Origin: Dryas octopetala
Taxonomy: Eukaryota; Streptophyta; Magnoliopsida; Rosales; Rosaceae
DNA length: 64,000 bases
NCBI GenBank assembly: GCA_963921425.1
Contig: OY992834.1
Location: 14,882,164-14,946,163, forward strand
Reading direction: 5' to 3'
Under the pieces are notes generated by a model that was not told the origin of the DNA, did not search any database, and saw only the letters and a program-made list of their open reading frames with translations. Both the position numbers and the translations under genes were made by a program. Of the stretch, positions 1 through 12,656 are shown piece by piece (positions within the stretch are counted from its first letter, which is position 1; each line of letters begins with the position of its first letter).

Positions 1-2210
1 AAGTACACATTGCCACCTTAGGGAAATTATTTACAGCATTCTAAAAGTTGTTACTTTCTTATCATAATTAAAGACACATGAAAATCTCTTTGATCCACAT
101 TTCTATATTAGGCATCAAGTGCTGCTAACTTACATTATCAACTAAAAATATTGTCTACTACATAAAACATATGAATGATGCTTGGGTCCTGACTGGTCAT
201 GACCTCATCCTTACAAGTTCATGTTGTCCAATAATATTATTGCAATGTGTCGTTTTCGAGAGAAGAGACCTTTTTAAACAAACGACAATACACTCATTCT
301 TTTCCTACATTTTCCAACCCATAAACCACACCCATGGCCCATATCAATATTAAAAAAAATGACATGTGTAATAATATTATTGAACTACATCAATTTGGAA
401 GGATAAGAACACCCTGACTGGTGAGGACCAAAGTATTATTGCGTAGATGCAAATCTAACCAACCACAACCACCACCAAAAATAATCAAAAACAAAAGAAA
501 ATTACTAACAAGATGCAATGAGAGCACAACAAGAGTAATCAACTCTGCTAGGCTACTAGCAGTAAATCTGAAATATGGGAAGCACTATGCTTGTTGACCT
601 GTAAAATGTCTTTAGAGCACAAGCAAACTCTCGATAAATAGCTTAAGAAAATTGAAATTGAAGATTAAATGTGTTCCCCTTGCCAGGAATTTGGTTCAGA
701 TCCAAATTTATCCAGAAGGTTATTCAGCCAAGTTTACTTATTGACTGATTGATTCATTTGCAGGCTACGTTTGTGTGAGGGGATTCGACCGAAAAACAAG
801 AGCACCACGACCCTTAGTGGCCAGATTGCACTTTCCAGCAAGTAAGTTGACCAAGACAAAAAATGAAAAGAATGGAAAAAACACACCATGACGCAGAGAA
901 GATTTTCATCAGAAAATCAGAAGATTACTGACTATGAGAAGAAGAACAATGACTAACAAATTCTAGTACATTCAATTATTCTTCCTCTAGCATCAGATGC
1001 ATTCACTATATGACAGACGGGCAGCAGAAAGCAATTTTCAAATATAAAATGTGTGATCTCATGATGAGTTGATTGTAGTCTGTACACATTGTAATCATTA
1101 CTATTATTTCAATAAATGCCCAACAAAGAGTGATTCTTCAAAATTGTCAATGTCACTTCCCAAAAAGAATAATCGCCAGGACACACTTATTCCTCGGTTA
1201 ATCAACAAAAAAATTACATGTATGGATGTCAGTCTGAGAAAAACAATACATTCAGATGTGATAAAAGAATGCACAATTCAGAAAAATATCCAAATAGCTA
1301 GTAGGAACCCTATCAATGCCCATCATTTCCGAATCACAGAAGAAAAATCTAGTCAACAAATCTCAAATCATGTGCAGGAGGAAGGTCCACAAAAGGATGA
1401 CCAATTTTTTATATGAGGCAATGACACATGCATCTACACTCTCAATCCACCATGAACTGTTTCATGTGTGGGCTATTTCCTCCTTTTCTACACGATGGCA
1501 AAGAGCCAAAGATAAACAGTCCTTATTGGAGAGACTAAGTAGAACACAACACAGTTCAACCGAAATGCTCAAAATGCTAAGATGATTTTGATTGTATTCT
1601 AAATCTTAAATGTCTGAGATAGTCAAGTGTATGAACAAGGTTAAGGTGATATACAAACAATTTTTACACAAGGAAAATGATTGAAGACCTTTATCAGATA
1701 TTATACTTCTAAAGAACATTTCGATTTATTCGACAACAAAAGTTGTAAAGGACGTTTAGAAGCAAACATGTCACGATGTGCCACAATGTATGAAGATAGG
1801 CAATCACAATCCTAATCCATAATTATAGAATGTGGATGATGAAGAAACAATGCTGATTACGAAGACAGGCAAGTACCTAAAACAATGATGATGATGAAGA
1901 AACTCTTTGAAACTTCTGTTACTAATTTATTGACAATAGAGCACCTGGAGATGAAACCAAGAGTAATTGCATGAAGCTGATATACTTGAAATGAAATCCT
2001 GCCTCCAAGAATTATCCTGAATGCATGTTTCTCTATCCTGAAGTCATCAAAATTTATAGCAGCCAAAAATCAACTTTGTGTGTAACCGACTCCCATAGAA
2101 ATTTAAAATAAAATGGCCATCAGAGTATTCCTTGAAAAAATAATAATAAATAGGTATATAATCCATAATGAATACTCCGCACGATACCACTATGGAATAA
2201 AACCACTTAC
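1..2210. other. AT-rich stretch, no supported gene
   Basis: No long open frame and no recognisable domain on either strand. One plus-strand piece at 764-841 is open for 26 codons, follows an AG acceptor and ends at a GTAAGT donor. It reads GYVCVRGFDRKTRAPRPL and onward. A possible upstream exon at 687-718 keeps the same frame, but the intron between them would be only 45 nt, short for a plant. I do not recognise the protein and treat it as a possible exon or captured gene fragment. Confidence 0.3.
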
Positions 2211-4879
2211 CAAGAACAACAATATGCAAACATCTAAACGAAGATGTCATGTTGAGAGCCATATTATATTGAGGGCTGAATGTGCAACAAGGAATTATGC
2301 CTTTTTCATATCCCTGTGACAAGGCATAGTTGCAACAATCTTAAGTTCCGTATTCTTTTACATCATGTGACAACCTTCAAATCATCATGCCAGGCTCCTA
2401 ATAGAAGCTTTCAAATTTGGCTCATACCTTACAGGCTGCAATTATATCATAATGTACAGCCAATTAATTGAGACACATACAACCAATCAAAACTCATATT
2501 CAACCATTTTAATTTAAAGCATTGCATGCGGGTTACAGGAACCAGAAACCTTCCAACTATGAAATAAGCTATAAGAAACTAAGAAAATCACATCCTACTG
2601 CGCAAATGTTTAGCCCTAGTAATCTAGAAAAACACAACCAAACATTTCATATAGAACTGAACAGTTCATAATATAATCATAGTGATCGAGTGTATGCCAT
2701 CAAAGATAACCAAAGGACAGAAGCTAATGCCTCAGAATAAGAGATGGTGACTTGTACATAACTCAACATGGTAACAGGTTATTGGATAAAAAGAAAAAGA
2801 AAAAAAAACCATGAACGCTCTAGGGGAAGACTTTGAGCAGAATACGAGGAAAAAAAATTTCTTTATTTGAACTATAATTTTTCAGCATTGCAATTTCATG
2901 AATTTTAAGAATAATCCTAAAAGCACAATCAACCAAACATACCCGAATAGATACTGTGATGAGCACATTAAAATTTCATCAAAAAGCTTTATATTGTAAA
3001 GATCCAACTACAAAAAGCAAGATTGAATCTGATGAGAAACTGGGAGATCAATGAAAAGAGAATAGAGGTGAGGCAGACTTCTCAACATATAACAACACCA
3101 GTTTCTTTGTTAGTACCACTAGCCTCTTGGCATGCGCTCTGCACGTGTCAATTTATATTTTTACTTTGTTTTTTTATTTTTTATTTTCATTTTGTTCTTA
3201 TTGTTATTCCCACCACTCTCTCCACGTTTTAAGGTAGTGGGGTTTGTTTTTTATTTTTTAAATTTTATTTTAATCGTTGTATTTTACAACTATACCCTCA
3301 TTTATTAGGTTGTTTTAAAATGACTGTTTTGTTGAATAAAGGGTATTTTAGGCAATACTATTTTTGGTGAAGCCTGTAACACCAAACTCTTCTCCTGGCT
3401 TTATAACAGTAAAGATACAGCACCTAAACTAGATAAGCTTCTGCCTTCCACCCAAAGCATAGTCATATTAAGATTTGACTTTAGAGTAAGATTAAAGGCA
3501 CAACAATATCCCTCCAGAGAACATTCCAACAAGCTAATAGCACAATAATGAGATACACAATGTATTAATTTCCAAGCTAATTTAAGACTTACCATCTTTT
3601 TTCAGGAACTTTGCATTTATGCCCAACTTTTATATCATTGAAAATTAGATCATGTTCAGATACATAATAGAGGCATTCACACGTCTACAAGCTAACTCCA
3701 GAACCTCCATAGATATACAAAAATCCTACAAACATTTAATGAATTTCAACGAAACCTATAAGAATCCCTTATGATTAAAAAGAAGTGGTGACAATATTAC
3801 CATAAGAGATATATACAGCAGTAAAAACTAACAAACATAACCAATATCAGTTTGACACATGACCCTTAATTGTACATCCTCGAATCAACCTTCTTCTTAC
3901 AATCAAACTTCTGTCAATCATAGACGCGCAGCATAATCTCTAACATTGTGAAAGAAAGTATATAAATCACTCTCACCACATCAAAAATTTGCCTTCAAAC
4001 AACTTCATAATATAAAGACACATATTCGGGATGGTTATAAATCCTATCATCAACTTCAGGATAATTTTTCTTAATCTACCTTTTAAGGTGTATATTCAAT
4101 ATCTACTTACTACTCTCTCTTTTTTTGTCAAAATCTACTTACTACTTAGATAAGAATTCCTTTGTTAGCATCTTTAGGATGGATAAGTTTCAAAAAGAAA
4201 ACAAAAATTTATAGAACGACAAAAATTTTCTTACCAACCTCATTTCATAAAGCAGTAAGCAAATTGTGTCTAAGATTATACAAAATAAAAAATAAAACAC
4301 CATTCTTTGTTGCCCTTTCATCTTTACAACGATCAAAACCTTGAACTTTTCCAACATTCTTTACTATCAACCTCAAAACTTTGATGATTGTAGCAATTAC
4401 TTTTAACAGATAAGAGATACAAATATGAAAGTATGATTTACTAAAATACTTTTAGAAAAAAATAAAAAATAAAAAACCCCATCGCATAATTAATTGTTAA
4501 AATAAATAATATGTTCATGCATAGACATAAACTTTTTTTCAGTTTTGATTTTATATTTTTAAGGAAAATTTTATACCACGACATTTCATGTTGAATGGAA
4601 AATTAACACAAAAAATCAAAATGCACCGTTCAAATGATTGACGTGGCCATCAGAATTCTACTTTCCTCTGTTTTCCAGGAAACCAAAAAAAAAAAAATTT
4701 ACAGTAATAGAAAGCTAGGGTTTGGTAGAAAGCAAAATGTACCTGTTTGTATCTGTTGGAGCGGTTTGAGAGATGGTGTTGAATCTGTAAAGAGAGAAGG
4801 AGTTGTTATGAAATTTGAGGACCTCCAGTTTTAACGGAAGTTGTATTTGGATTTTTGCCGCCTTTTGCTCTTCCTCCAT
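2211..4879 (-). CDS. Possible multi-exon gene, unnamed (partial exon set)
   Basis: Three minus-strand pieces look like exons. A first exon may start at the ATG at 4879 (MEEEQKAAKIQIQ...) and end at 4743 before GTACAT; 5'-leader-like purine-rich DNA precedes it. A 92-nt piece, 3684-3593, lies between an AG and a GTAAGT donor and is open for 30 codons (begins TCECLYYVSEHDLIFNDIK). A 103-nt piece, 2313-2211, lies between CACAG and GTAAGTGG and is open for 34 codons (begins GYEKGIIPCCTFSPQYNMAL). The phases do not join directly, so other exons would be needed. I do not recognise the family. This is inference from splice signals and open frames only; it could also be a decayed gene. Confidence 0.3.
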
Positions 4880-4919
4880 ATTTGGAAATTTTGTCTGCTA
4901 ATGGCAGGATTTGTGGGAT

Positions 4920-5130
4920 TCTAACAAATTAGACGTGTCCAATAGGCCGAGCCGGGCCGGGCCCATCCCTGTTTTTATGTCGGCCATATGAGTAAGACTT
5001 TGGCCCGGCATGTCATTCTCATGTCGTGTTTATACCGATCTGGACCGTTTAACACCTCTATATTAAACGATTGTCGTAAATACCGTTTGACACCTCTGTA
5101 TTAAACGATTGTCGTAAATGACAACACATG
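4920..5130. repeat. Dispersed-repeat fragment with a short tandem duplication
   Basis: A GC-richer patch (GCCGAGCCGGGCCGGGCCC) of a type common in dispersed plant repeats leads into two tandem copies of a roughly 38-bp unit around 5046-5120, each containing CACCTCT(A/G)TATTAAACGATTGTCG. No coding sense is seen. Confidence 0.4.
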
Positions 5131-5226
5131 GGATTATATTTTAACAACCCTTCTTTATTTTTAGTTTTTTTTCCTATTTGTTTTGGATTCTTCAAAAAAG
5201 TTCTGTAAAAATTAAGATTAGAAAAA

Positions 5227-5751
5227 AGCCAAAATACATTTTTAGTTCATGTACTTTAAGAAAATTTTCACTTTGGTTCCCTTTTTTTTAATTTTGACAA
5301 TTTCAGTATCGTACTTTCATTATATTTGTAATTATGTCAAAACTATTGACTCAATTTATTTTTTAAACAGAAATATGACGTGACAATGCATATGAATGAA
5401 TATTTTAGATATTTCATGATTAATATGGTCTAAATAAACAATTTAAAAAATTAAATAAAATATAATTAAGAACGAAAGAAAAAAAAATTTTAAATAATTA
5501 AGAAAAAAAGACATGTGTCAAAATGTAATTGGACAACGTCACTCGATTAAATGAGTTTTATTCATAGGTTATTTAAAATGTCTAAAATATCTCTATTATG
5601 TTGTATTTCCACTAACAATTTAAACTTAATTAATTATTTGAACCTAATTGTAAACGTAATAAAAATACGGGACTAAAATTTTCAAAATTGAAAGAACTGG
5701 ACCAAAATGGAAACTTCGTTAAAGTGCAAGAACCAAAAATGCACTTTGGCC
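5227..5751. mobile_element. Mutator-type MITE (525 bp) with 9-bp target duplication
   Basis: The arms are inverted repeats: the left begins AGCCAAAATACATTTTTAG and the right, read backward, begins GGCCAAAGTGCATTTTTGG. Both continue with a related 'stated-value' type sequence. The 9-bp TTAGAAAAA occurs directly on both sides (5218-5226 and 5752-5760). Nine-base duplications with long terminal inverted repeats are typical of Mutator-like elements. No transposase is present, so it is non-autonomous. It sits inside one unit of the tandem array. Confidence 0.85.
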
Positions 5752-6292
5752 TTAGAAAAATAATAAATAAAATTGTTTTAGCTCATTGAATATTAAAAAG
5801 TAATAAAATTTTGGGTGATAGATCATGGGGACAATTTTGGGGTGGGGTGGGGTGGTGTATCTCATGTCGAAGCCAACAACTCTTGAAGTTGTGTGTTGCT
5901 TAATTTTTTTTTTTTTTTGGTAATCAAGGGTGTCCTGGCACACCAAACTAATCCCTTGGGTCGGTTAAAGACATGCAATTCACGCCGGGCCTAGAGAATT
6001 CACAAGAGATTTTACCTCTCTTGCTGCCTGGCTTCATTTTATTTCTTTATATGAGTTATGGGAGAAATCTCACTTGTTGATGTCAAGGTTCATGAGACTT
6101 ATGTCAAACTATTGTCTTAGGGAAAAATAAACGGGAAGATTTTTTATCTTTTGCTTGGGAGGATATATAATATATTTTAACAACTGTTATTTGTTTTATT
6201 TTTTCCTATTTGTTTGAGTTCTTTTGAAAAATTAAGAAAAATAAAGATTAGAAAAATAAAAAATGATTTAGCTCATCGAATATTAAAAAATA

Positions 6293-6746
6293 GGGTTTTT
6301 TTTTATATTTAGTACTTAAACTTTGACCTTTGTCTTAATGTGGTACCTAAACTTTTATTTGTCTTAATTGAATACTTAAATTTTTATTTTGTATTTAATA
6401 GGTACCAAAATAAATTTCTGTTAAAATTGTCAACAAAAGTTAGAGGCAATATAGTCAAAGTATATTTTAATTATTTTCTTTATATGTTTAAAATTACAAA
6501 AAAAAAAAACACAACAAACAAAAAAAAAAACAAAAAATTATAATTAAAATATAATTTTTTTGAAGTGACCATATTTTCTCTAATTTCTGTTAACAATTTT
6601 AACATAAATTCACATGAGTATCTATTAGACACAAAATAAAAATTTAGGTATTCAATTGGAACAAATAAAAGTTTATGTATCACGTTAAGACAATGGTCAA
6701 AGTTTAGGTACTAAATATAAAAAAAAAAAAAATAAAAAAAAAACCC
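6293..6746. mobile_element. Mutator-type foldback MITE (454 bp) with 9-bp target duplication
   Basis: Arms of about 180 bp are inverted copies: the left starts GGGTTTTTTTTTATATTTAG, the right ends with its inverse CTAAATAT(A)n(T)AAACCC. The 9-bp TAAAAAATA flanks it on both sides (6284-6292 and 6747-6755). Removing the element and one duplication gives GAATATTAAAAAATAATAAAAC, which matches the other units of the array (near 5788, 7370 and 8456). The insertion is therefore younger than the array. The open frames inside are shadows of the arms. Confidence 0.88.
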
Positions 6747-7609
6747 TAAAAAATAATAAAACTTTGGGTTAGATATACGTACTTTCGAGATGATGGGAGC
6801 AATTTTGTGGTGGTGTAATCTTTAATAGTTGATCACAAAGCCTTGACGACTCTTGTAGGTGTGCAATTGCTACGGTCTCTTTGTCTCACCCCGGACTGTT
6901 GTTAAAAGTGATTCAAGTGGTTTGTAAGAGTTAGGAAGGTTTATCCCCTCTAAGATTAATTATTGAGGATTTATATTTGTTTTCTTGTGGATACCCCCCA
7001 ATGCTCATAACTCGATCATATCCCCTGTCTGGCTAATGGCAATGGATATGATTTCTGGGAAATTCCACTTGCTGATTAGGTTCACGGACTTTTGCCAAAT
7101 TGTTGTCATAGCGCAACATGTGGGATTTTTGTTTTTCCTTTTTTCTAGGAAAATACACTGGAGAATTTTTTTTTTTTGCCAGGAAAAAAATCAAAGAAGG
7201 ATTTTTTTTTTCTTTAGCAAATTAAAATCAATTCTTCCTTGGTTTTATTTTCATAGTTTTTGGGTTTTTTGAAAAGTTAAGGAAGTTCAAATATCTTCCC
7301 TATAGATAAGAAAAAAATTTAACAAACATTAAGATTAGAAAAATAACAAATATATTTGTTTTAGCTCATTGAATATTAAAAGTAATAAAACTTAAGGGAT
7401 AAAAATACTCACTTTCGAGATGACTGCGGTAATTTTGTTGAGGGGCAGCTATGTGTATGTTGTGAGTGCTGATCACGTTGAAGCCTTGGCGGCTCTTGAA
7501 GGTGTGCAATTGCTACATTCTCTCTCTCACCCTAATTTGTAGCAAAGAAGATTTCTTGAGAGTGATTTGAGTGGTTTGTAAGGGAGCTAGAAATTTTAGA
7601 AAGGGGGTA

Positions 7610-7740
7610 GCTATAATATTACCTTAAATTTTGTTTTTTATTTAGATTACAGGAGAGAAGGAGGGTTCGAACCTAGATGTGTAGGGGAAGCTTTTGATCT
7701 CGACCAACTAGGCTAATGCCAATTCACATATTACCTTAAG
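7610..7740 (-). mobile_element. Possible tRNA-derived SINE fragment
   Basis: On the minus strand TAGCCTAGTTGG (7715-7704) fits a tRNA A box and GGTTCGAACC (7673-7664) fits a B box, about 30 bp apart. The surrounding insert (7588-8107) interrupts an array unit and is flanked by GTTTGTAAGGG on both sides, consistent with retroposition. Neither the 3' tail nor the exact ends are clear. Confidence 0.4.
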
Positions 7741-8654
7741 TTTAATGACTATTTTTTTTTTCCTCTGGGTACATTTATACTATACTCTTCCTTCCTAAAA
7801 GTAAGATTTAAATAAAATTTTATAATCAAACCAAATTTTTAACAAAATTTAACATAAATAAATATTATATTTATTAATAAAAAACATACAACATACAACA
7901 ACAAAAAATTTGGGTGAGTTATATATACAGTTTTGGGCTAAATTTTGAGTTAAGGACAAAAAAATTAGGCTAAAACTCAATAAATTTGACTAAATAACTA
8001 TTAATTGGGTTGGCTATATATAAACTTCTAGGCTAAAACATAATAATATTGGTATTTTTACACAAAAGCTATACAGCCCATGTTAGACTGTATGTAGTTC
8101 CGCCAATGTTTGTAAGGGTTAAGAAGATTTATCCCCTTTAGGGTGAATTATTGAGGATATATATACTTTTTTTTTTCTTTCGGTTTTCTTGTGGGCACTC
8201 TAGCGGTGATTCCCATACCTTGTCAGGCTAACAACGAGCTAGGGATATGAGTTACGAGTAATTTCGGTTGGTGATGGCAAGGTTCATGGGACTTCTATCC
8301 ATGTTGTCTTAGGGCAACACGAACATATTTCTTTTTTTTAGGGAAAACATGTGGGAAAATATATTTTAACAATCCTCCTTTGTTTTCTTTTTTCCTATTT
8401 GTTTGAGTTCTTAAGAAAAATTAAGATTAGAAAACTAAAATTGCTTTAGTTCATTGAATATAAAAAAGTAATAAAACATTGGGATATAAATACTTACTTT
8501 CAAGATGATGGGGCAATTTTTTGGCGGAGTTGGCAAAAAGGATGATTGTTGATCATATCGAAGTCTTTACAGCTTTCGAAGGTGTGTGGTTGCTACAGTA
8601 ATTTGACTCTGGTCGAGTTGGCAAAAAGGATAATTTGACTCTAGTCGAGTTGAT

Positions 8655-8692
8655 ACACACACACTCTCTCTCTCTCTCTCTCTCTCTCTCAT
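8655..8692. repeat. (AC)n/(TC)n microsatellite
   Basis: Short run of AC then about 15 TC dinucleotides, inside a tandem-array unit at the place where the other units carry a shorter CTCTCTCTC run. Confidence 0.9.
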
Positions 8693-8960
8693 ACCCCGGT
8701 ATGTATCAAAGGAGATTTCTCGAGAGTAATTCAAGCGGTTTGTAAGGGCTGGGTTAAGAAGATTTATCCCCGCTAGGGCGAATTATTAAAGATATTTTTT
8801 TTCTTGTGGGCACTAGGAGAAGGAATCCCATAACTCATATATCCCTCATCAGGCTAATGGTGGCAAGGCCACATGCTAGCTCGTTATCTTATTTAATTTT
8901 GTTTATGATAAGCGCCTTTGGTAAGATGAGCCCTTTGATTTCATTTAGGACTCTCTGCTT

Positions 8961-11164
8961 GCCAAATTTTTTCGGTGTGAACACATATATATTTATTAAT
9001 ATTATATTTCAAAAGTATAAACTCGTCGTTCAACTATATTATAACACGTATATAAGTATGTTATAAGTTAATGAAATTTCATTTTCTTTCAGGAAAAATA
9101 TACTTATTTTCGACCACTACCTAATTTATAACTTTTTTGGTTATAATACTCCAAAACCTTACCTCATTTGGAAAAATAAAAATAAAAAAGTCTTTCATAT
9201 GTTTTATCGATGATAATTTCTTAAGAACAATGTTTAGGTTCTCATGGCCAATCAAATGAGCTTCATTATGAGAGAGAAAAGAGAGTTGAGATGATGGATC
9301 CCATTATGAGCTCATTTAATTGGCCATGAGGACAAGGTTGATCTTTAAACAGGACCCAATCATTGCTCATTTCTTAATGTTGTGTAACGAAATTTGTTCA
9401 TTAATGTTTAGAGTAAAAATTATTTTCATCATATGTACATATATATATTTATTATTATCAACAATTCGCCAGCATCTATCATATTTGAACTCAGAACTTT
9501 CTCCCTACAAATGGGAGATTGGGTGCCACCAATAGACCAAATGGTTGTTGGCACCTTATATTCTTTTTTTTTTTTCACCTTTTATTCTAGAAAATATTTT
9601 CCAATTGAAAATTAAATTTCTTATTTTTAAAAAAGAATATTTGGAAGTTAATTGTATTCAATTTAATATTATTTGGTAAAAAGGCAAATTATAAAGATAA
9701 AACCCTCTACAACATCAGCACTCCATCTATCAAAATTAAAAGCCTAAAATACAGAGAATGCTCCCTAAATTGTAAAGAAGATAAATAATGTCCTATTTCG
9801 GCAAGGGTGTCATAAAAGTCTTCGTGAAACAAACTTGGAAATAACATTGTGTTTGGATGAAAAAAAAAAAAAAAAAATTCGGTATTTCAAGTCATACTTT
9901 TGATTTGATATATATAAAAAAAAGGTCATACTTTTGAGAAATTCAAATTTCCATATTTAGTATAATACATAATGAAATTATAAAAAAATTTACGAGAAAA
10001 AATAGGAAATTTGAATGTCATAAATTTTAACTTTATATTTCACTAAAATAAGAGAAGAAACACATTCACCACCACCATTAACACCACCATCCAACTACTA
10101 CCATCGTTGTTGTCACCACCACTCCACTGCCACACAACCTAACATTAATGCCACAACTATCACCCTTCCCTCCACCTCTATCGATCGCTATTATCACCAC
10201 CGACACTACCATTATATCACCTCGCATTTACCACCATTCATGCTTCCATTTTCACTACGACTACGACTACCATTACCTCACATCCACCACTATCACCACT
10301 ATCCACATGGCTTTAAATTTCATTATGCTTAATATGTTAGTCAAATAATAAACTCTAAGAATTTTATGACTTTAAATTTCATGTTTAAAATCTAAAAAGT
10401 GTGTAGAACTTCCAAATTTCTTCATCCAAAAATATTGTAAGATGAATATGTAACGGATAATCTTTTTAGTTAGCTCTGTGTGATGCGCATATTCCTACTA
10501 GGCAATCAATAATAAATTTGGAGACACCTTTAACAATAAGATTGGAGAAACAAAATATTTAGAAGGACTAATTTCATAATAAAAAATAACCAACAATTAC
10601 GAAAGTAAGATCAATGTGAGGAAAAAATCTGAAGATTCTGGCTGGAGATTTAAGACGATTACGAACCAATAGCCTCCAAAACTTATAACCTTAGAAGGAA
10701 TGTCAAGCCATCAAGGGTCTAAATCTATTAATTTCTTTAAGACTTAATTCTAAATTAGCCACTTGGGCAAGGTCCCAAACAAATTGCAAAGGAAAACGAA
10801 TTGCCAAAATTTTGTTAACATTTCTGGATGGAGGTCTCTTGGATCCAAAAACTGATGTTTGTGGTGGAAAAGGTGAAATTTAAATGAAGATTTTTAATTT
10901 AAATAATCTAGTTATTTAATTATTTTTTTAGAACATATATTTAATTATTTAAAAAGACAATTTAAAACATATTAAAATCTGAAAAAGGAAACAAATTAAA
11001 ACATTTAATTTAGAACTTAAATTGAAATGAATTTGAGCAAATTACATTTTAATACTCAGGTTAGAGATTGAGGGGAAGAGAAAAAGAGGAAGAGAGAGAG
11101 TCCACTGAACTAGTGAAGAGACATCGCTAAAACTCATATGGTATGTCGATGAGGGTGGGGAGGA
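8961..11164. other. Intergenic DNA with low-complexity runs
   Basis: No supported gene. Contents: a small palindromic element (9241-9330), A-tracts, a stretch at 9440-9560 that is weakly SINE-like, and an ACC/CAC-rich trinucleotide region at about 10060-10310 whose open frame is a by-product of the repeat. Confidence 0.6.
9241..9330. repeat. Short palindromic (foldback) element
   Basis: CTCATGGCCAATCAAATGAG at 9241 pairs with the inverse of CTCATTTAATTGGCCATGAG ending at 9330. A 30-bp loop separates the arms. It resembles a minimal MITE; no target duplication was identified. Confidence 0.7.
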
Positions 11165-11345
11165 AGAAATTATTCTGTATAACTGATATACTGACAAGTG
11201 GTATAATCAGTCTATGTGATATAATAAGGGTGGATGCTATAAATACTATACCTTACTAATATAAATACATCGTCCAATAATACCCTTACACGTTGAATTG
11301 ATTATACCACGTGGCGGTATATTTGTTATACCCTATAATTTTTTG
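11165..11345. mobile_element. Small MITE, same family as 58427-58600
   Basis: Inverted ends (AAATTATTCTGTATA versus AAAATTATAGGGTATA read inward). The core, ATCGTCCAATAATACCCTTA followed by CACGTTGAATTGATTA and GTGGCGGTAT, is shared with the copy at 58427-58600; part of that core is in inverted order relative to it. No coding capacity. Confidence 0.65.
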
Positions 11346-12523
11346 TGGGGAGGGAGGAGGGGTTATGGGTTTGGGGGGTTTTTTCTAATGATATTATTTT
11401 TATACTTTTTAATGTTTTCATGATTTTTTAAACTATTTTTTGCCTAAGTGGCTTTTTAAAAAAATCCATGTCAATACCTAATAATGGCCACGCCAATAAT
11501 TAACGGTATTATTTCGTGGAATGTGTAACAAAGGTAAGAAATTGTCAAAAAATGGAAATTGAGATATCAATTTGCAATTTTTTGCAACTGAGGTACCAAC
11601 TATAAAAATATGGTATAATTGAGGTATTAAAATGTAATTTTCTCAATGAATTTAATGAAAAATTTGAATGTGAGTCAAAATTCTTTCATAGCTTCCAGCT
11701 TCTTTTTTCATTTTCCTTCCACCATTGAAATAATTACTTTTTCATTATTAATTTTTTTTAATTTTTTAATTTTAACTCCCTATAGTTGGGGTGCTTAAAA
11801 CTTGATAGTTGAACCCTAAACTATAAGTGGTGGGTGAAATTCTAAAAACCAATAAGGAAAAATGCAGTCCTAGAGGTGTAACTATGTCACAATAATTATA
11901 ATTGTTTGATCGATGCTAGTGGGCGGAAAAGAAGCCAGAAAATACGGTAGGGGCGGGAAAAGCACAAAACAAGGCCAAGGCTAGCTGGAAAAAAAAAATG
12001 AAAGAAAAAGGTTGAGAGTAATTATAATGTACATTGTACAACTTTTAATTTTTATTAAGATTACGTAGGTACGTATAACTGCACAACAAATATGAATGTA
12101 ATTACAATACACAAACATATAATTTTGTTTAGAGCGATCAAACACTCTACTCTTCGTGTCATTATAATTGAAAGACCTCAATATGTAACCTTTTGGATAG
12201 ACCATTATTAGTTGTTATCTCTTAAAAAAATTGTAAAAGAACACAAATCTATTTAAGAGAGTAAAATGGTAAAACAAAATAAATAAACAAAAATAAGAAA
12301 AAATTTGTTACAGTAACCAAGTCTATCGTTTTTTTGTTTCCCTTAATTTTATTTTATCAAGAGGCTAATTATGAGACGATAGAGGTTAAACTTCGTTGTG
12401 AAGATAAACCACTTGGATCACCTGAGCGGCTACAATAGTTTTTTCCTCGTGACCAAATCTGTAACCTTCATCAACATATTGAAATAATTTTTCCTCTAAA
12501 TGACTATTGTGTGATGGATTTAT
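11346..12523. other. Intergenic DNA, nothing recognised
   Basis: AT-rich, no conserved open frame or clear repeat boundary. The minus-strand frame near 12000-12200 has no recognisable domain and is probably chance. Confidence 0.6.
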
Positions 12524-12656
12524 TTTTGCTCACCATGGTGAGCATTACCATCATGGTGGATATGTGACACGTGTCACTTGATTATTCTTTTGTAACACAT
12601 CTTACCCATCTACCATAGTAGTAATGCTCACCATCACTTTTTTATGGTGAGCAAAA
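12524..12656. mobile_element. Small foldback MITE (~133 bp)
   Basis: TTTTGCTCACCATGGTGAGC at the left end pairs with ATGGTGAGCAAAA at the right end. A second inner pair (GCATTACCATCATGGT and the inverse near 12610-12630) extends the arms. No target duplication could be fixed. Confidence 0.7.

Larger units (their letters stand above)
5130..8960. repeat. Decayed tandem array of a ~0.5-0.6 kb non-coding unit (about four copies)
   Basis: The same ordered landmarks recur. These are a TTTTAACAACCCTCCTTT-like start, TTCCTATTTGTTTGAGTTCTT, ATTAAGATTAGAAAA (near 5214, 6245, 7330 and 8422), GCTCATTGAATATTAAAAAG, TTTCGAGATGATGGG, GAAGGTGTGCAATTGCTAC, a CTCTCTCTCACCC run, GTGGTTTGTAAGGGTTA, and AGGATTTATCCCC followed by AATTATTGAGGAT. 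Copies differ mostly by inserted elements, and two insertions are the MITEs at 5227-5751 and 6293-6746. No open frame is conserved between copies, so I take the unit as non-coding. Its origin is unknown. Confidence 0.75.

Noticed and set aside
10148-10348. 66-codon frame rich in Thr, His and Tyr
   Set aside because: Falls in ACC/CAC trinucleotide repeats; no start context or domain.
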